A stretch of DNA of 64,000 bases, taken from contig NZ_JAKRWM010000014.1 in the NCBI RefSeq assembly GCF_022352055.1, positions 62,001 to 126,000 of the forward strand, read 5' to 3'. Under the pieces are notes generated by a model, which saw only the letters and a list, made by a program, of their open reading frames with translations, ran no database searches and was not told where the DNA came from. Within the stretch, counting starts at the first letter, position 1. Each line of letters starts with the position of its first letter. The stretch comes from Cohnella mopanensis (GTDB lineage Bacteria > Bacillota > Bacilli > Paenibacillales > Paenibacillaceae). This document shows, piece after piece, positions 6,713 through 15,764 of the stretch. The position numbers and the translations under genes were made by a program.

Positions 6713-8614
6713 ATGGGAGGTTGGAACAGACGTTGCTGGGCGGCTCTCTCGACGCTTGTCATCCTTGCGTCGTCGGTGTTGTTGTCGGTCTCGGTCGCGT
6801 CAGCGGATGAGCACACAACGTTCAAGCAAGGGGATGGGTATGCTGCAGGGAAGTATGATATTCAAGGCGCTCAGCCAACGGCGGATAATTGGGAGCGGCG
6901 TTCTCGTTATGCCGCGGTTGCGGGTTCTCCCCCAAAGATGAAGTGGAAGCTGGCAACTGGCGATTGGGCGAGTTCGGCTCCTGTCATTGGCTCTGACGGG
7001 ACGATCTATGTGAAGGATGAGAATTTTCCGGGCAAACCCAAAGTCTATGCCATTAGACCCGATGGGACTGTAAAGTGGAAATTTGAGGCACAAAGTAATG
7101 CTGCCTTTAGCGGTTCTCCGGTCATTGCAGCAGATGGAACGATCTATGTATCCTCTACCCATCTGTATGCGATTAATCCGGAAACGGGCGTGGAGAAGTG
7201 GAGGTTTAAGATCGGGCTTCAATTGTCCCCGCCTGCAATTGCTTCGGATGGCACCATCTATGTTGGGTCGAATGATGGGACCCTCTACGCAATCAATCAG
7301 ACTAACGGAAAACTGAAGTGGTCGGTTGCCCCGTTTGGTGACGAGATCGTCGAGCTTAACCAGGTTACACCTATTGTGGGGAAAGACGGAACAATCTATA
7401 TGTCTGCAAATTATGAATCCGATGTTGTACACTTCGTGATCGCGATCGATCCCGTTTCCAAGAAGTTGAAGTGGAAATTCAATGTGCTAGTAAGTATGTA
7501 CGGTTCCCCTGTTATTGGCCCAGACGGTACGATCTACGCAACTTCGGGTGCGGGATATCTGTTCGCGATTCGTCCGAATGGTACCGAGAAATGGAGATTC
7601 AATACGGGTGAGTGGATAGGTTCTTCACCTGCCCTCGCTGAGGATGGGACGATCTATACGGGTACAAGCGGTGCCTATGTGTATGCGGTGAACCCGAACG
7701 GCAGCTTGAAGTGGAAGTTCGCCACCGATTCGAATCACGCGTTCGACCGCGCTCCGCTAGTCGATGCCAATGGGACGATCTATATGGCCACCTTGTTACC
7801 CAGTGAACACACGGCAGACGGCTATTTATACGCGATCAATCCGAACGGTAGTAAGAAATGGATTTTCAAAGTTTCGCATTCGAAAATCGGCGGCACCACG
7901 TTTGCCGACATCGCCGAGCCTGCGATTGGTGCGGACGGGACGATCTACTTCGGTGCGAATACGAAGGAATTCTACGCTATCCGCGCCAGCGCTCCTTTGC
8001 TCGAGATTGTGGAAGCTCAACCACCAGTAGCTACTGAGGGTCCGCCACAAGTGCCGTCTCCTGACCAGCCGGAGCTACCTGTGTTCAGCGACATCGCGGG
8101 GAATTGGGCAGAAAGCTCCATCATCAAGGCGGCAATGCAGCAGATCGTCACCGGCTTCCCTGATAACACTTATCGTCCGAATCAGGCGGTCACTCGAGCG
8201 CAATTTTCGGTGATGTTAATGCGTACGTTGGGCATAAAAGAATCGGATAAAGCTCTAAGCTTTGCAGATGCGGACGAAATTCCGGCGTGGGCGAAGCAGG
8301 CAGTTGCTACCGCTGCCCAGCAAGGATACGTCCAGGGCTACGAGAACGGAACGTTCCGTCCCGATGCGAAGATTACGCAGGTGGAGATGGCGTCTGTGGT
8401 TGCCAGAGTACTGAAGCTGGCGGTGGATAGCAATGTTGCTACGAGCTTCGCCGATGACACGGACATTCCAAAGTGGGCGAAGGGGACCGTGGAAGCCGCC
8501 AGACAGTACGGCGTCGTTACAGGTCGCAGCAACAACCGCTTTGAACCCCAAGCGGCTGTGACCCGAGCAGAAGCGGCCGTTATTCTATTGCGTCTTACCG
8601 ACCATCTCGAATAA
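6713..8614 (+). CDS. Secreted PQQ-like beta-propeller protein with three SLH domains
   Basis: 633 residues from the ATG at 6713. It has a signal peptide (basic start, hydrophobic run LSTLVILASSVLLSVSVASA). Residues about 45-430 hold eight or so propeller blades with the recurring pattern DGTIYV...YAINPNGSLKWKF, as in PQQ-binding-like or outer-membrane-assembly-like repeats. A Pro-rich linker follows, then three SLH motifs: FSDIAGNWAESSIIKA, FADADEIPAWAKQAV and FADDTDIPKWAKGTV. SLH domains anchor proteins to secondary cell-wall polymer in this group, so it should sit on the cell surface. It is followed 38 bp later by an ATPase gene. Confidence 0.9.
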   Translation: MGGWNRRCWAALSTLVILASSVLLSVSVASADEHTTFKQGDGYAAGKYDIQGAQPTADNWERRSRYAAVAGSPPKMKWKLATGDWASSAPVIGSDGTIYVKDENFPGKPKVYAIRPDGTVKWKFEAQSNAAFSGSPVIAADGTIYVSSTHLYAINPETGVEKWRFKIGLQLSPPAIASDGTIYVGSNDGTLYAINQTNGKLKWSVAPFGDEIVELNQVTPIVGKDGTIYMSANYESDVVHFVIAIDPVSKKLKWKFNVLVSMYGSPVIGPDGTIYATSGAGYLFAIRPNGTEKWRFNTGEWIGSSPALAEDGTIYTGTSGAYVYAVNPNGSLKWKFATDSNHAFDRAPLVDANGTIYMATLLPSEHTADGYLYAINPNGSKKWIFKVSHSKIGGTTFADIAEPAIGADGTIYFGANTKEFYAIRASAPLLEIVEAQPPVATEGPPQVPSPDQPELPVFSDIAGNWAESSIIKAAMQQIVTGFPDNTYRPNQAVTRAQFSVMLMRTLGIKESDKALSFADADEIPAWAKQAVATAAQQGYVQGYENGTFRPDAKITQVEMASVVARVLKLAVDSNVATSFADDTDIPKWAKGTVEAARQYGVVTGRSNNRFEPQAAVTRAEAAVILLRLTDHLE

Positions 8615-8652
8615 AGTCTAGATGAGGAGTTTATTCGGGAGGAGGGGGCAGA

Positions 8653-10518
8653 TTGAAGCAGCTCAAAGACTGGATCAGGGAAAGGCAGACAAGTCATTTT
8701 ATCGGAAGAACACGAGAGCTTCAATTGATGAAGGAACGGCTTGTACATTCGGATGAAGAATGGAGTCTTCTGCACTTTTACGGGCACTCGGGTGCGGGTA
8801 AGACTGTATTGTTGCAACGCTTCGAACAGATCACAGTCGAAGTGCCCGTCATCTATGTGAAGGGTCAATCCGGGTTCGATGCGCCGCATCTTTTCCTGCA
8901 ACAGCTCGGAAGTCGGCTAAGGGATAAGTCTCTAGTCGAATCGCCGATATCGGAGACGGAAGTGACGAACGCCGTCAACGGTATAGCCGAGATAAGAGGC
9001 AGGCTGGTCATATTACTCGACGATTTGGATCAATGGATAACGATTGAAGAGTGGATGCAGGAAGAATGGCTTCCTTCGTTGTCGACGAAGGTTCGTATTT
9101 GCAGCACGGGTAGAGCGCCGCTCGTGAACGTGCGCCTGCCACTCTTGGAAGAGTTGATTATCAACGAGCCACTGCTACCATATGCCCCTTCACCGCTCAA
9201 ACAGGAGGACGCCGAATCGACAGAATGCCTGGAAGCGGCGGCGATATTGAAATATTTTGACCACTCTTTGCTGGAAAACATCTTGAAACGATCGGTGCCG
9301 TCGCAGCAGTTCGAAGAACTTTGTCGTTCGCCACACGTTGCCCGAGCCGAGAAGTTAGGTTGGTATGTCGCGGACGACCTTCGTAGGAAATTGCGAATGA
9401 AATGCAAAACTGATTCTCCTGTCAAATATCTCATCTATAAGCAGAGAGCTGAAGTAGCGCTGAACAATCGGTTGCATCAACTTTTCCCTGAACAGCACTG
9501 GTTTAAATATGAGCTGGCCTGGCGCAAGTTCAGTTTGCTTGACAACGATTTCTTGCAGGGGATTCTATTTTGCGGCAACGACGAAGGATTTTTATCCCGG
9601 CCGGCTCATGCTTCCGAGCTGCCCGTCCTGGAGCGAATGTTATCCTACAATGTCGACACGCTTCTGCCCTATAAGATCGACGAGGTGCACATGCACAGCT
9701 ATGTGACGAAAATATGGAATGTAGACCCTGGCGCTGTGCATGTTGTATATCGTTACGAAAGGTTGGTAGGGCTTTATTTCCTGATTCCATTAAATGAGGA
9801 GACGCGCGGGGTATTGGCTCACAATCCGATTACACAAAGTTTCATTGAGCTGGGATCGACCGAAGATGATGATTACTTTGTATATACGATTGCTAGCATC
9901 CCAGCGTTTGACTTCGCGATCTTTGGACATATCCTACGGAAGTTGTTATATACCGAAATCATCGGCAAATGTATGACGTTTTTGCTGCCGGCGCGGGATC
10001 AAGTGGAAGCCTTTAGCTTGATCGGATTCGAACATCTGGAATGGGCTAAGTACCAATCAAGCGGCGGCCTGACTATGTATTTTGCTCAAATGGATTTGCG
10101 CACGCCGATTCCATTCCCCATTCTATATTCGGAACAGGGGCTGTTGATCGAACCTTCGACGGATTCATCGGCGAAAATCGCGGAGGAACTTCCTTATCCT
10201 GTTCATCCGGATAGCGACTTGAAGACGTGGGAACCCCTTGTGAAGCATCTGTTGGACAATTACAAGGATATTCAGTCGCCTAAGATCAAGGAAGTCATTC
10301 TGCTCACGTACCGACGGTTGAAGTCAGGGTCGGACGCGGAGCAGACGCAAGCCCAAATCTTGCAACATCGCTACTTGCAGAAGAAAGGTTCGCACGAGAG
10401 CATCGCATCGCTGCTGTTCTTGCCGATCGCGACCTACTACCGCCATCTGCGGCGGTTGATTGTAACGATTGCGCAGTCGCTCCGTGCCGAGTTCTTTAAA
10501 GAGATGGAAGAGAAGTAG
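8653..10518 (+). CDS. STAND/AAA-type ATPase with C-terminal HTH-like region
   Basis: 621 residues, starting TTG at 8653 after the strong site GGAGGAGGGGGC. Residues 44-51 are GHSGAGKT (Walker A); RLVILLDDLDQW near 113-124 is Walker B. The leading HFIGRTRELQLMKERL is the typical ATPase preamble of STAND proteins. Residues about 310-490 look like an alpha/beta sensor domain, weakly GNAT-like. The last 60 residues (GSHESIASLLFLPIATYYRH, then LRRLIVTIAQSL) resemble a sigma-like helix-turn-helix. It has no signal peptide, so it is cytosolic, yet lies between two exported surface proteins. It may be a regulator of them. No family name recognised. Confidence 0.75.
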   Translation: MKQLKDWIRERQTSHFIGRTRELQLMKERLVHSDEEWSLLHFYGHSGAGKTVLLQRFEQITVEVPVIYVKGQSGFDAPHLFLQQLGSRLRDKSLVESPISETEVTNAVNGIAEIRGRLVILLDDLDQWITIEEWMQEEWLPSLSTKVRICSTGRAPLVNVRLPLLEELIINEPLLPYAPSPLKQEDAESTECLEAAAILKYFDHSLLENILKRSVPSQQFEELCRSPHVARAEKLGWYVADDLRRKLRMKCKTDSPVKYLIYKQRAEVALNNRLHQLFPEQHWFKYELAWRKFSLLDNDFLQGILFCGNDEGFLSRPAHASELPVLERMLSYNVDTLLPYKIDEVHMHSYVTKIWNVDPGAVHVVYRYERLVGLYFLIPLNEETRGVLAHNPITQSFIELGSTEDDDYFVYTIASIPAFDFAIFGHILRKLLYTEIIGKCMTFLLPARDQVEAFSLIGFEHLEWAKYQSSGGLTMYFAQMDLRTPIPFPILYSEQGLLIEPSTDSSAKIAEELPYPVHPDSDLKTWEPLVKHLLDNYKDIQSPKIKEVILLTYRRLKSGSDAEQTQAQILQHRYLQKKGSHESIASLLFLPIATYYRHLRRLIVTIAQSLRAEFFKEMEEK

Positions 10519-10582
10519 ATTCAACTAGCAAGAAGCCATGTGTGAAATAGGCACGATTTGAACTTATGAGGAGAGACGAAGG

Positions 10583-11293
10583 ATGAAAAAAACGATGTTT
10601 ATCTCTACGGTGATGCTAGTGTCGTTCTTCTTCGGCACGATATCCAGTCATGCGGGACCTGTACTTGAGGAGATAAAGGCTTATCTGAATCACGAAATTA
10701 CGTTTGTACTGAACGGTGCGAAGTGGCAGCCGGCGGATGCGAATGGCAAAAAAGTGGAGCCGATCACGTTCAACGGAACAACGTATGTCCCCCTTCGCGC
10801 GGTGTCTCAGGCGCTCGGGGTACCGGTTGAGTACGATGGCGTCAATAAGCAAATTATTCTTGGGGAGAAGAGAGATTCCGTTTCCTTCCTAAGCAATACG
10901 ATTAGCCTTGATAAGAAATCGTATTACACTTCCTCGGTTACGCACAATGCATCCGAGTTGAAGTTAGGCGACAAGCAATATAAGGGGGCCTTCAAGTTAG
11001 AAGAAGTGAGTAGCAATCGGAAAAAGCTGACGATTGATTTCGGCAAGGCGTATGCGAAAGGACATATCGTCGCTACCGCAAACTTTAATGTCCATCACAA
11101 CGAGATGAAGTTTAGGGTGCTGAATGACAATGACGAAGTGCTGTATGAAGGCACGTTGACGAAGGAGGCTCCGCTCGTCGAGGCTGATTTCAACATCACC
11201 GGGATGAATCGTTATTTGTCAGTGGATTTCGTAGCTACGGTTGGGGGAGATTCGGTGGGTTACGTTCTGCTGGATGATAGCTGGGTAAAATAA
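10583..11293 (+). CDS. Secreted copper-amine-oxidase N-terminal ('stalk') domain protein
   Basis: 236 residues with a signal peptide (MKKTMFISTVMLVSFFFGTI, cleavage near SHAG). Residues about 35-92 match the stalk domain: FVLNGAKWQPADANG, FNGTTYVPLRAVSQALG, VEYDGVNKQIILG. This domain is common in exported Paenibacillaceae proteins and is not itself catalytic. The C-terminal 130 residues look like a beta-sandwich (KKLTIDFGKAYAKGHIVATA). GAGGAGAG precedes the ATG. It is 64 bp after the ATPase gene and probably co-transcribed. Confidence 0.82.
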   Translation: MKKTMFISTVMLVSFFFGTISSHAGPVLEEIKAYLNHEITFVLNGAKWQPADANGKKVEPITFNGTTYVPLRAVSQALGVPVEYDGVNKQIILGEKRDSVSFLSNTISLDKKSYYTSSVTHNASELKLGDKQYKGAFKLEEVSSNRKKLTIDFGKAYAKGHIVATANFNVHHNEMKFRVLNDNDEVLYEGTLTKEAPLVEADFNITGMNRYLSVDFVATVGGDSVGYVLLDDSWVK

Positions 11294-11766
11294 TCGGCTG
11301 TTCAATATATTATAGGATGATCTGTGAGAGGACCACAACGTCGTCAATGCGGGTTCAAACACCCATCATTCGCTAGAAGTAGAATAGAGTTGCTTGAATT
11401 CGGCAGATACTGGTAAGACGGTACCTGCCGTTAGATGTAAAACCGTTTGATGCTTTGCGTGATTATCCTCTACTGTTCTAGTGGTTGAAGGGATATTTAG
11501 GATTGAACCTTCAGACAATATTGCTCCCAAGCGAGGCAGGCATAGATTCTGAGAATGGTGAAATTAGTACCATTAGTAAGTTACTACTCAGGCACATAAC
11601 ACATAGGGAGTAAATAGAGCGGTTTCACCGCTTTAAATCTCGAAAATGGGCGCCGATTGTGGAAATAAAGCGGAGTAGCCGCTTTACGACAGGTAGTGTG
11701 TATTTGGGGTTACTTCTAAGTGGCAAGACCTAAGTAGTAACCATTAGTAACCCTTCTCTATAACAA
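11294..11766. other. Non-coding stretch with two small hairpins
   Basis: No credible gene in about 470 bases. Two related stems occur: GAGCGG-TTTCA-CCGCTT at 11617-11632 and the perfect TAAAGCGG-AGTAG-CCGCTTTA at 11666-11686. Their shared AAGCGG/CCGCTT arms suggest copies of one small intergenic repeat. Confidence 0.45.
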
Positions 11767-11800
11767 CAAGGAGCCCTAGCGGGCTCCTTGTTCCGTTTTT
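11767..11800. terminator. Bidirectional terminator
   Basis: Perfect 10-bp stem CAAGGAGCCC-TAGC-GGGCTCCTTG (11767-11790) followed by TTCCGTTTTT on the plus strand and T-rich bases on the minus strand. It ends the LPMO transcript. Confidence 0.85.
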
Positions 11801-11811
11801 ATTCGGCTTGT

Positions 11812-14208
11812 TTAGGGCGCAGTGCCCCAAACCAAAGTTCCGTTTTGATACAGCGTGACATGATCCCAGTTCGCGTAAGCGGTTTTCGTTGGATCGTAGG
11901 AGTAGTCGTTGGCTTCGTTGAAGTTCGACCAGTCGGCTTTAGCCAAACGTAGCTGAATGTCGCCCGTTTGTCCGCCTGCCGCGATCGTACCTGCGCCTGC
12001 GGTGAAGCCGAGTTCGACATACGTGTCCGTATTGATGCCGGATGCGCTCACGAACGTCGTCGTAATGTTGCTTCCACCGATTTGCGCCCAATCGATGAAG
12101 GCGTTCAATGCAGCTGTTCCGTCTTTCGTGAAGTAGTAGCGGACTTTGATCGTGCTGAGGCTAACAGCGGATGTGCCCGTGTTCTTGATGTTTAAGTAAG
12201 GCTTAATTTGGTTGTCCGTGGCACTCGTGTCACCGACTTTGTATTGGATGACAAGGCTGCCCGTTCCGGTGCTACCGCCCGTCGGCGTCGCGCTTGCCTG
12301 CGAGGAGTTCGCGCTCTCGCCCGCGGTATTGGATGCGCTGACGACATAATAGTAGACCGTGCCGTTAGTCAGCCCCGTATTCGTGTAGCTCGTCGCCGTG
12401 ACGCCGGACGCTACGTTCGTGTACGGACCGCCCGTCGTCGTTGCGCGTTTCACTGTGTAGCTCGTGGCTCCGGCCGAAGCCGTCCAGGAGAGCGACACTT
12501 GTGCGTTGCCCGTAGTTACCGTTAATCCCGCAGGTGCTGCAGGAATCGTAGTGCCTGCGATCGGCGTCGCGCTTGCTTGCGCGGAATTCGCGCTCTCGCC
12601 CGCGGTATTGGATGCGCTGACGACATAATAGTAGATCGTGCCGTTCGTCAGACCCGTATTCGTGTAGCTCGTGGCCGTGACGCCGGTCGCTACATTCGTG
12701 TACGGACCGCCCGCCGTCGTTGCGCGTTTCACCGTGTAGCTCGTGGCTCCGGCAGATGCCGTCCAGCTCAAGGACACTTGAGCGTTGCCCGCAGTTGCCG
12801 TCAATCCCGCAGGTGCTGCAGGAATCGTCGTGCCTGCGGTCGGCGTCGCACTCACTTGTGCGGAGTTCGCGCTGCTGCCGGCGCTATTGGATGCGCTGAC
12901 GACATAATAGTAAGCCGTGCCGTTCGTCAGCCCCGTGTTCGTGTAGCTCGTCGCCGTGACGCCGGTCGCTACGTTCGTGTAAGGTCCGCCGCTCGTCGTT
13001 GCGCGTTTCACCGTGTAGCTCGTGGCTCCGGCGGATGCCGTCCAACTCAATGCAACTTGAGCGTTGCCCGCAGTTGCGGTCAAACCCGTTGGCGCTGCAG
13101 GAATCGTTGTGCCTGCTATCGGTGTCGCGCTTGCTTGCGAGGAATTCGCGCTCTCGCCCGCGCTATTAGATGCACTGACGACATAATAGTAGACCATGCC
13201 GTTGGTCAGCCCCGTATTCGTGTAGCTCGTCGCCGTGACGCCGGTCAACACGTTCGTGTACGGACCGCCCGCGGTCGTTGCGCGTTTCACCGTGTAGCTC
13301 GTGGCTCCGGCCGAAGCCGTCCAAGAGAGCGACACTTGTGCGTTGCCCGCAGTTGCCGTCAGCCCCGTCGGAGCTGCAGGTATGGTCGTGCCCGTTACCG
13401 GGCCGATGAGCTGCCATACTTCGTTCGTTCCGGGCGTCTGCCCTAGGGTATACCATCTCGCTTGCCAAATATTCCCGCTATAGACGACTTGTTCGCCGGT
13501 ATTATAAGGGCGAATCGAGCTCCAATCGCGAATGGCGCCAAAGCGATTCGGATCGCCGGGGAAACCCGGAGCCGGCGTCGTCGGTTGCGAGAGATCGCGC
13601 GTCAGGTTTACGTCCATCGCTTGATAGAAGGCGTTGATCGTATCGAAGATATCCCATACCGCGACAATGACATGGTAGCCTTCCCGATCATTCGGGATGA
13701 AACAATCATTGGAGACATCCACCGGCGGAATAGCGCCGTTATCCTCATAGCGGCAGAACTTTTCAAGATCGGTGCGAGCCAGAGGCTTGTTCGGATCCCA
13801 GCCCGGCTTAGTGATGTAGTAGTCCCAATAGTTTGTGCTGTGGTTGGCGACCAATTTCCATTTGAAAGTATGAAGTCCGCCGCTCAGGTTGACTTTCGTC
13901 CAGCGGGTCATGGTTTGCGCATCGAGAGGCGGGTACTTGCCTCCGCCGGCAATCTGACCGTCCGGCACCCCGATTTCCGGGAAGTCCCCGCGTCCCTCTA
14001 CGCTCCAAGGCTCGTACTGTACCGGACCGCAATCCGTGTTTAGCCCGCTCATACATAAATCCGCGCGACTATCTATCAATCTACCGTGCGCCGAAGCGCG
14101 GTCCGCGAACAGCAGCGAACAAACCAGAATTAGCAGCAGAGCGCCTGTCCCCATCAAGAGCATCATGATTCTGGATGGGGGTTGCTTCAATGTTTCTTGA
14201 ACCGACAT
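11812..14208 (-). CDS. AA10 lytic polysaccharide monooxygenase with CBM5/12, four Fn3 and CBM3
   Basis: 798 residues from the ATG at 14208 (GGGAGGAG 6 bases upstream). The signal peptide ends at SA-His41, so mature His1 (HGRLIDSRADLC) forms the copper histidine brace with the His in LVANHSTNYWDYY. Next come a CBM5/12-like chitin-binding module (W and G residues of YNTGEQVVYSGNIWQARW), then four 93-residue Fn3 modules (each GTTIPAAPxGLT...SATP) nearly identical in DNA, and a C-terminal CBM3-like module (GSLVIQYKVGDT). AA10 enzymes cut chitin or cellulose oxidatively; CBM3 hints at cellulose as well. It is monocistronic and exported. The Fn3 repeats probably expanded recently. Confidence 0.93.
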   Translation of the reverse strand: MSVQETLKQPPSRIMMLLMGTGALLLILVCSLLFADRASAHGRLIDSRADLCMSGLNTDCGPVQYEPWSVEGRGDFPEIGVPDGQIAGGGKYPPLDAQTMTRWTKVNLSGGLHTFKWKLVANHSTNYWDYYITKPGWDPNKPLARTDLEKFCRYEDNGAIPPVDVSNDCFIPNDREGYHVIVAVWDIFDTINAFYQAMDVNLTRDLSQPTTPAPGFPGDPNRFGAIRDWSSIRPYNTGEQVVYSGNIWQARWYTLGQTPGTNEVWQLIGPVTGTTIPAAPTGLTATAGNAQVSLSWTASAGATSYTVKRATTAGGPYTNVLTGVTATSYTNTGLTNGMVYYYVVSASNSAGESANSSQASATPIAGTTIPAAPTGLTATAGNAQVALSWTASAGATSYTVKRATTSGGPYTNVATGVTATSYTNTGLTNGTAYYYVVSASNSAGSSANSAQVSATPTAGTTIPAAPAGLTATAGNAQVSLSWTASAGATSYTVKRATTAGGPYTNVATGVTATSYTNTGLTNGTIYYYVVSASNTAGESANSAQASATPIAGTTIPAAPAGLTVTTGNAQVSLSWTASAGATSYTVKRATTTGGPYTNVASGVTATSYTNTGLTNGTVYYYVVSASNTAGESANSSQASATPTGGSTGTGSLVIQYKVGDTSATDNQIKPYLNIKNTGTSAVSLSTIKVRYYFTKDGTAALNAFIDWAQIGGSNITTTFVSASGINTDTYVELGFTAGAGTIAAGGQTGDIQLRLAKADWSNFNEANDYSYDPTKTAYANWDHVTLYQNGTLVWGTAP
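12263..13378 (-). repeat. Four tandem 279-bp Fn3-coding repeats
   Basis: The recurring segment around ggaatcgt-gtgcc falls at about 12542, 12821, 13100 and 13379, exactly 279 bp (93 codons) apart. Units differ by only scattered bases, which points to recent duplication or gene conversion and makes copy number liable to change. Confidence 0.85.
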
Positions 14209-14574
14209 CAAAATCTCCTCCCTTATTCATAGATTTCAAAACAGTGGAAATAAGCATTTCCCAGAATGAAATCACCTCCTTCAGGTTAAATCTCCCATTT
14301 TAAATCAGAGATGGAAGAATTATGATAGCGAGAGTAATTCCATTTTACACCCCCCTACCGGTATGAAATGCTCTTTTGGTAACCAAATCTTTGCCCAAAT
14401 GTGACCTGTTGGGAGTACGAAGCTAGTGTCTTATCACCTTTAATCCGTTTTTGAATAGCCTAAAGCCAACTCAATGTGGAAAATAAAGGATAAACAGGAA
14501 AGCTGTCGAATTAACTTAGTAGTTTGTCATGCTAATCCTGCACGCAACATTTCAATTATTCGGGGTGATCCATT
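14209..14574. other. Divergent intergenic region of LPMO and WXG-like gene
   Basis: About 365 bases. On the minus strand AAGGAGGTGA (14272-14281) is a full-length ribosome-binding sequence 64 bases before the LPMO start. A CTG 8 bases later opens a 13-codon frame ending just before the LPMO site, a possible leader peptide. No other gene is seen. Confidence 0.35.
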
Positions 14575-15747
14575 TTGTCCAAATTGAGAATCGACTTGGA
14601 TGCAGTGAAGCAAGTCAATGAGGAAGTTAAAAGTCGCAAATTAAAATTACTCGATGTCGCCAATCGGGTGTCAGCCTTGAGAGGAAACGTGGATTCCGCA
14701 GTCTCGGCCCGAAGGAACATCTACGCCAGACTAAACCAGACAAGCCTTAAGTTAAACGGAATCGACAAGAAGCTGTTGGATCTTATTACGGTGGTCCAAA
14801 ACTCGCAAGGTGCGTACCAAGGTACGGAAAACGAACTTAAAACCAAAGCCTCGACGTTAATGAATCTCGACCGTCATGGCGTATCCGGAAGCAACGGCGA
14901 GGCCACATATCGTGCCGCTGCCAAGGCTAAAGAGGCCACACATCTTGCTGCTGCCAAGACTAATAATGAGGTTAAAATTTCAGCGGTCGCTAAGCCTAAA
15001 GACCGCCTTGTTAACGGGCTGCCCGTTACGCTACAATGCAACAAAAGTTGCCCGGCCTATACGATGACCAATTCAATTAACAGAGCTAAGCTGATTACCG
15101 GCTCCTTCGAAGGTCCAAATTATTATTCGAATATCACGGGAAACGCCGACAGACAAGGGTTGTCATTCGGCTTCCTCCAATTCAATTTCGGTCAGGGCAC
15201 TCTGCAGCCGATTCTGCAAAAGATGTATAAGGAAAATCCTAAGGAGCTTGAAAAAATATTTGGCGATAATTATAGCGAACTAAAAAAAGTGCTGTCTATG
15301 AGCAAGGAAGATCAAATCAAGTGGGCGGACGGCATAAGCACCAAAGGCAAAGAGGGATTGGTGGAGCCATGGCAATCAATGTTTACCGAACTGGGTAAGA
15401 ATGCTCATTGCCAAAGTTATCAGGAGGAAGCCGCCAAGGAATATGTCAATCGGGCGAAGAGCCTAGCTAAAAGTTACGGAATTACAACGGATCGCGGACT
15501 TGCCTTAATGTTCGACATCGCCGTTCAATCCTGGAGCATTAGGGATCCGAAAAACCTAATTAAGGATGCCATAAAAAAGGGGACTTCGGAAAAGGATCTT
15601 CTGGCGCTTATCGCCAAGGTCTCAGCGGGTAGTGACAAGGACAAATTGGCTCGCAGAACGGCAATCGTTACCGGAAAAGGCAACGTGCATAGCACTTCTT
15701 TCGACTTGGATGGGGACTACAAGTTAACCGACAAACCGATCAATTAA
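14575..15747 (+). CDS. WXG/LXG-like N-terminus fused to lysozyme-like domain; candidate T7SS effector
   Basis: 390 residues, start TTG at 14575 after GGGGTGATC. No signal peptide. Residues 1-95 are a helical region (LDAVKQVNEEVKSRK, then a basic/hydrophobic heptad run to TENELKTKAS) like the N-terminal targeting domain of WXG100/LXG type VII secretion substrates. Residues 96-150 are an Ala/Lys-rich linker with an 11-residue tandem repeat. Residues about 155-390 contain GSFEGPNYYSNITGNADRQG followed by LSFGFLQFNFGQGTLQPIL, as in lysozyme-fold proteins whose Glu follows SF. Peptidoglycan cleavage is therefore likely but unproved. A lipoprotein gene follows 17 bp later. Confidence 0.65.
   Translation: MSKLRIDLDAVKQVNEEVKSRKLKLLDVANRVSALRGNVDSAVSARRNIYARLNQTSLKLNGIDKKLLDLITVVQNSQGAYQGTENELKTKASTLMNLDRHGVSGSNGEATYRAAAKAKEATHLAAAKTNNEVKISAVAKPKDRLVNGLPVTLQCNKSCPAYTMTNSINRAKLITGSFEGPNYYSNITGNADRQGLSFGFLQFNFGQGTLQPILQKMYKENPKELEKIFGDNYSELKKVLSMSKEDQIKWADGISTKGKEGLVEPWQSMFTELGKNAHCQSYQEEAAKEYVNRAKSLAKSYGITTDRGLALMFDIAVQSWSIRDPKNLIKDAIKKGTSEKDLLALIAKVSAGSDKDKLARRTAIVTGKGNVHSTSFDLDGDYKLTDKPIN
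14899..14964 (+). repeat. Two tandem 33-bp repeats in linker
   Basis: Units 14899-14931 and 14932-14964 encode EATYRAAAKAK and EATHLAAAKTN. They lie in the linker of the WXG/lysozyme-like protein and may vary in number between strains. Confidence 0.7.
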
Positions 15748-15764
15748 CCTACTGGACAGAAAGG

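Noticed and set aside
12208..13446. Long plus-strand open frames of Arg/Cys-rich protein opposite the LPMO
   Set aside because: They are antisense shadows of the near-identical Fn3 repeats, with no ribosome site and unlikely composition.
14081..14275. 64-residue frame overlapping the LPMO start
   Set aside because: It mostly reads the LPMO signal-peptide DNA in another frame; its GTG lies inside the ribosome-binding sequence.
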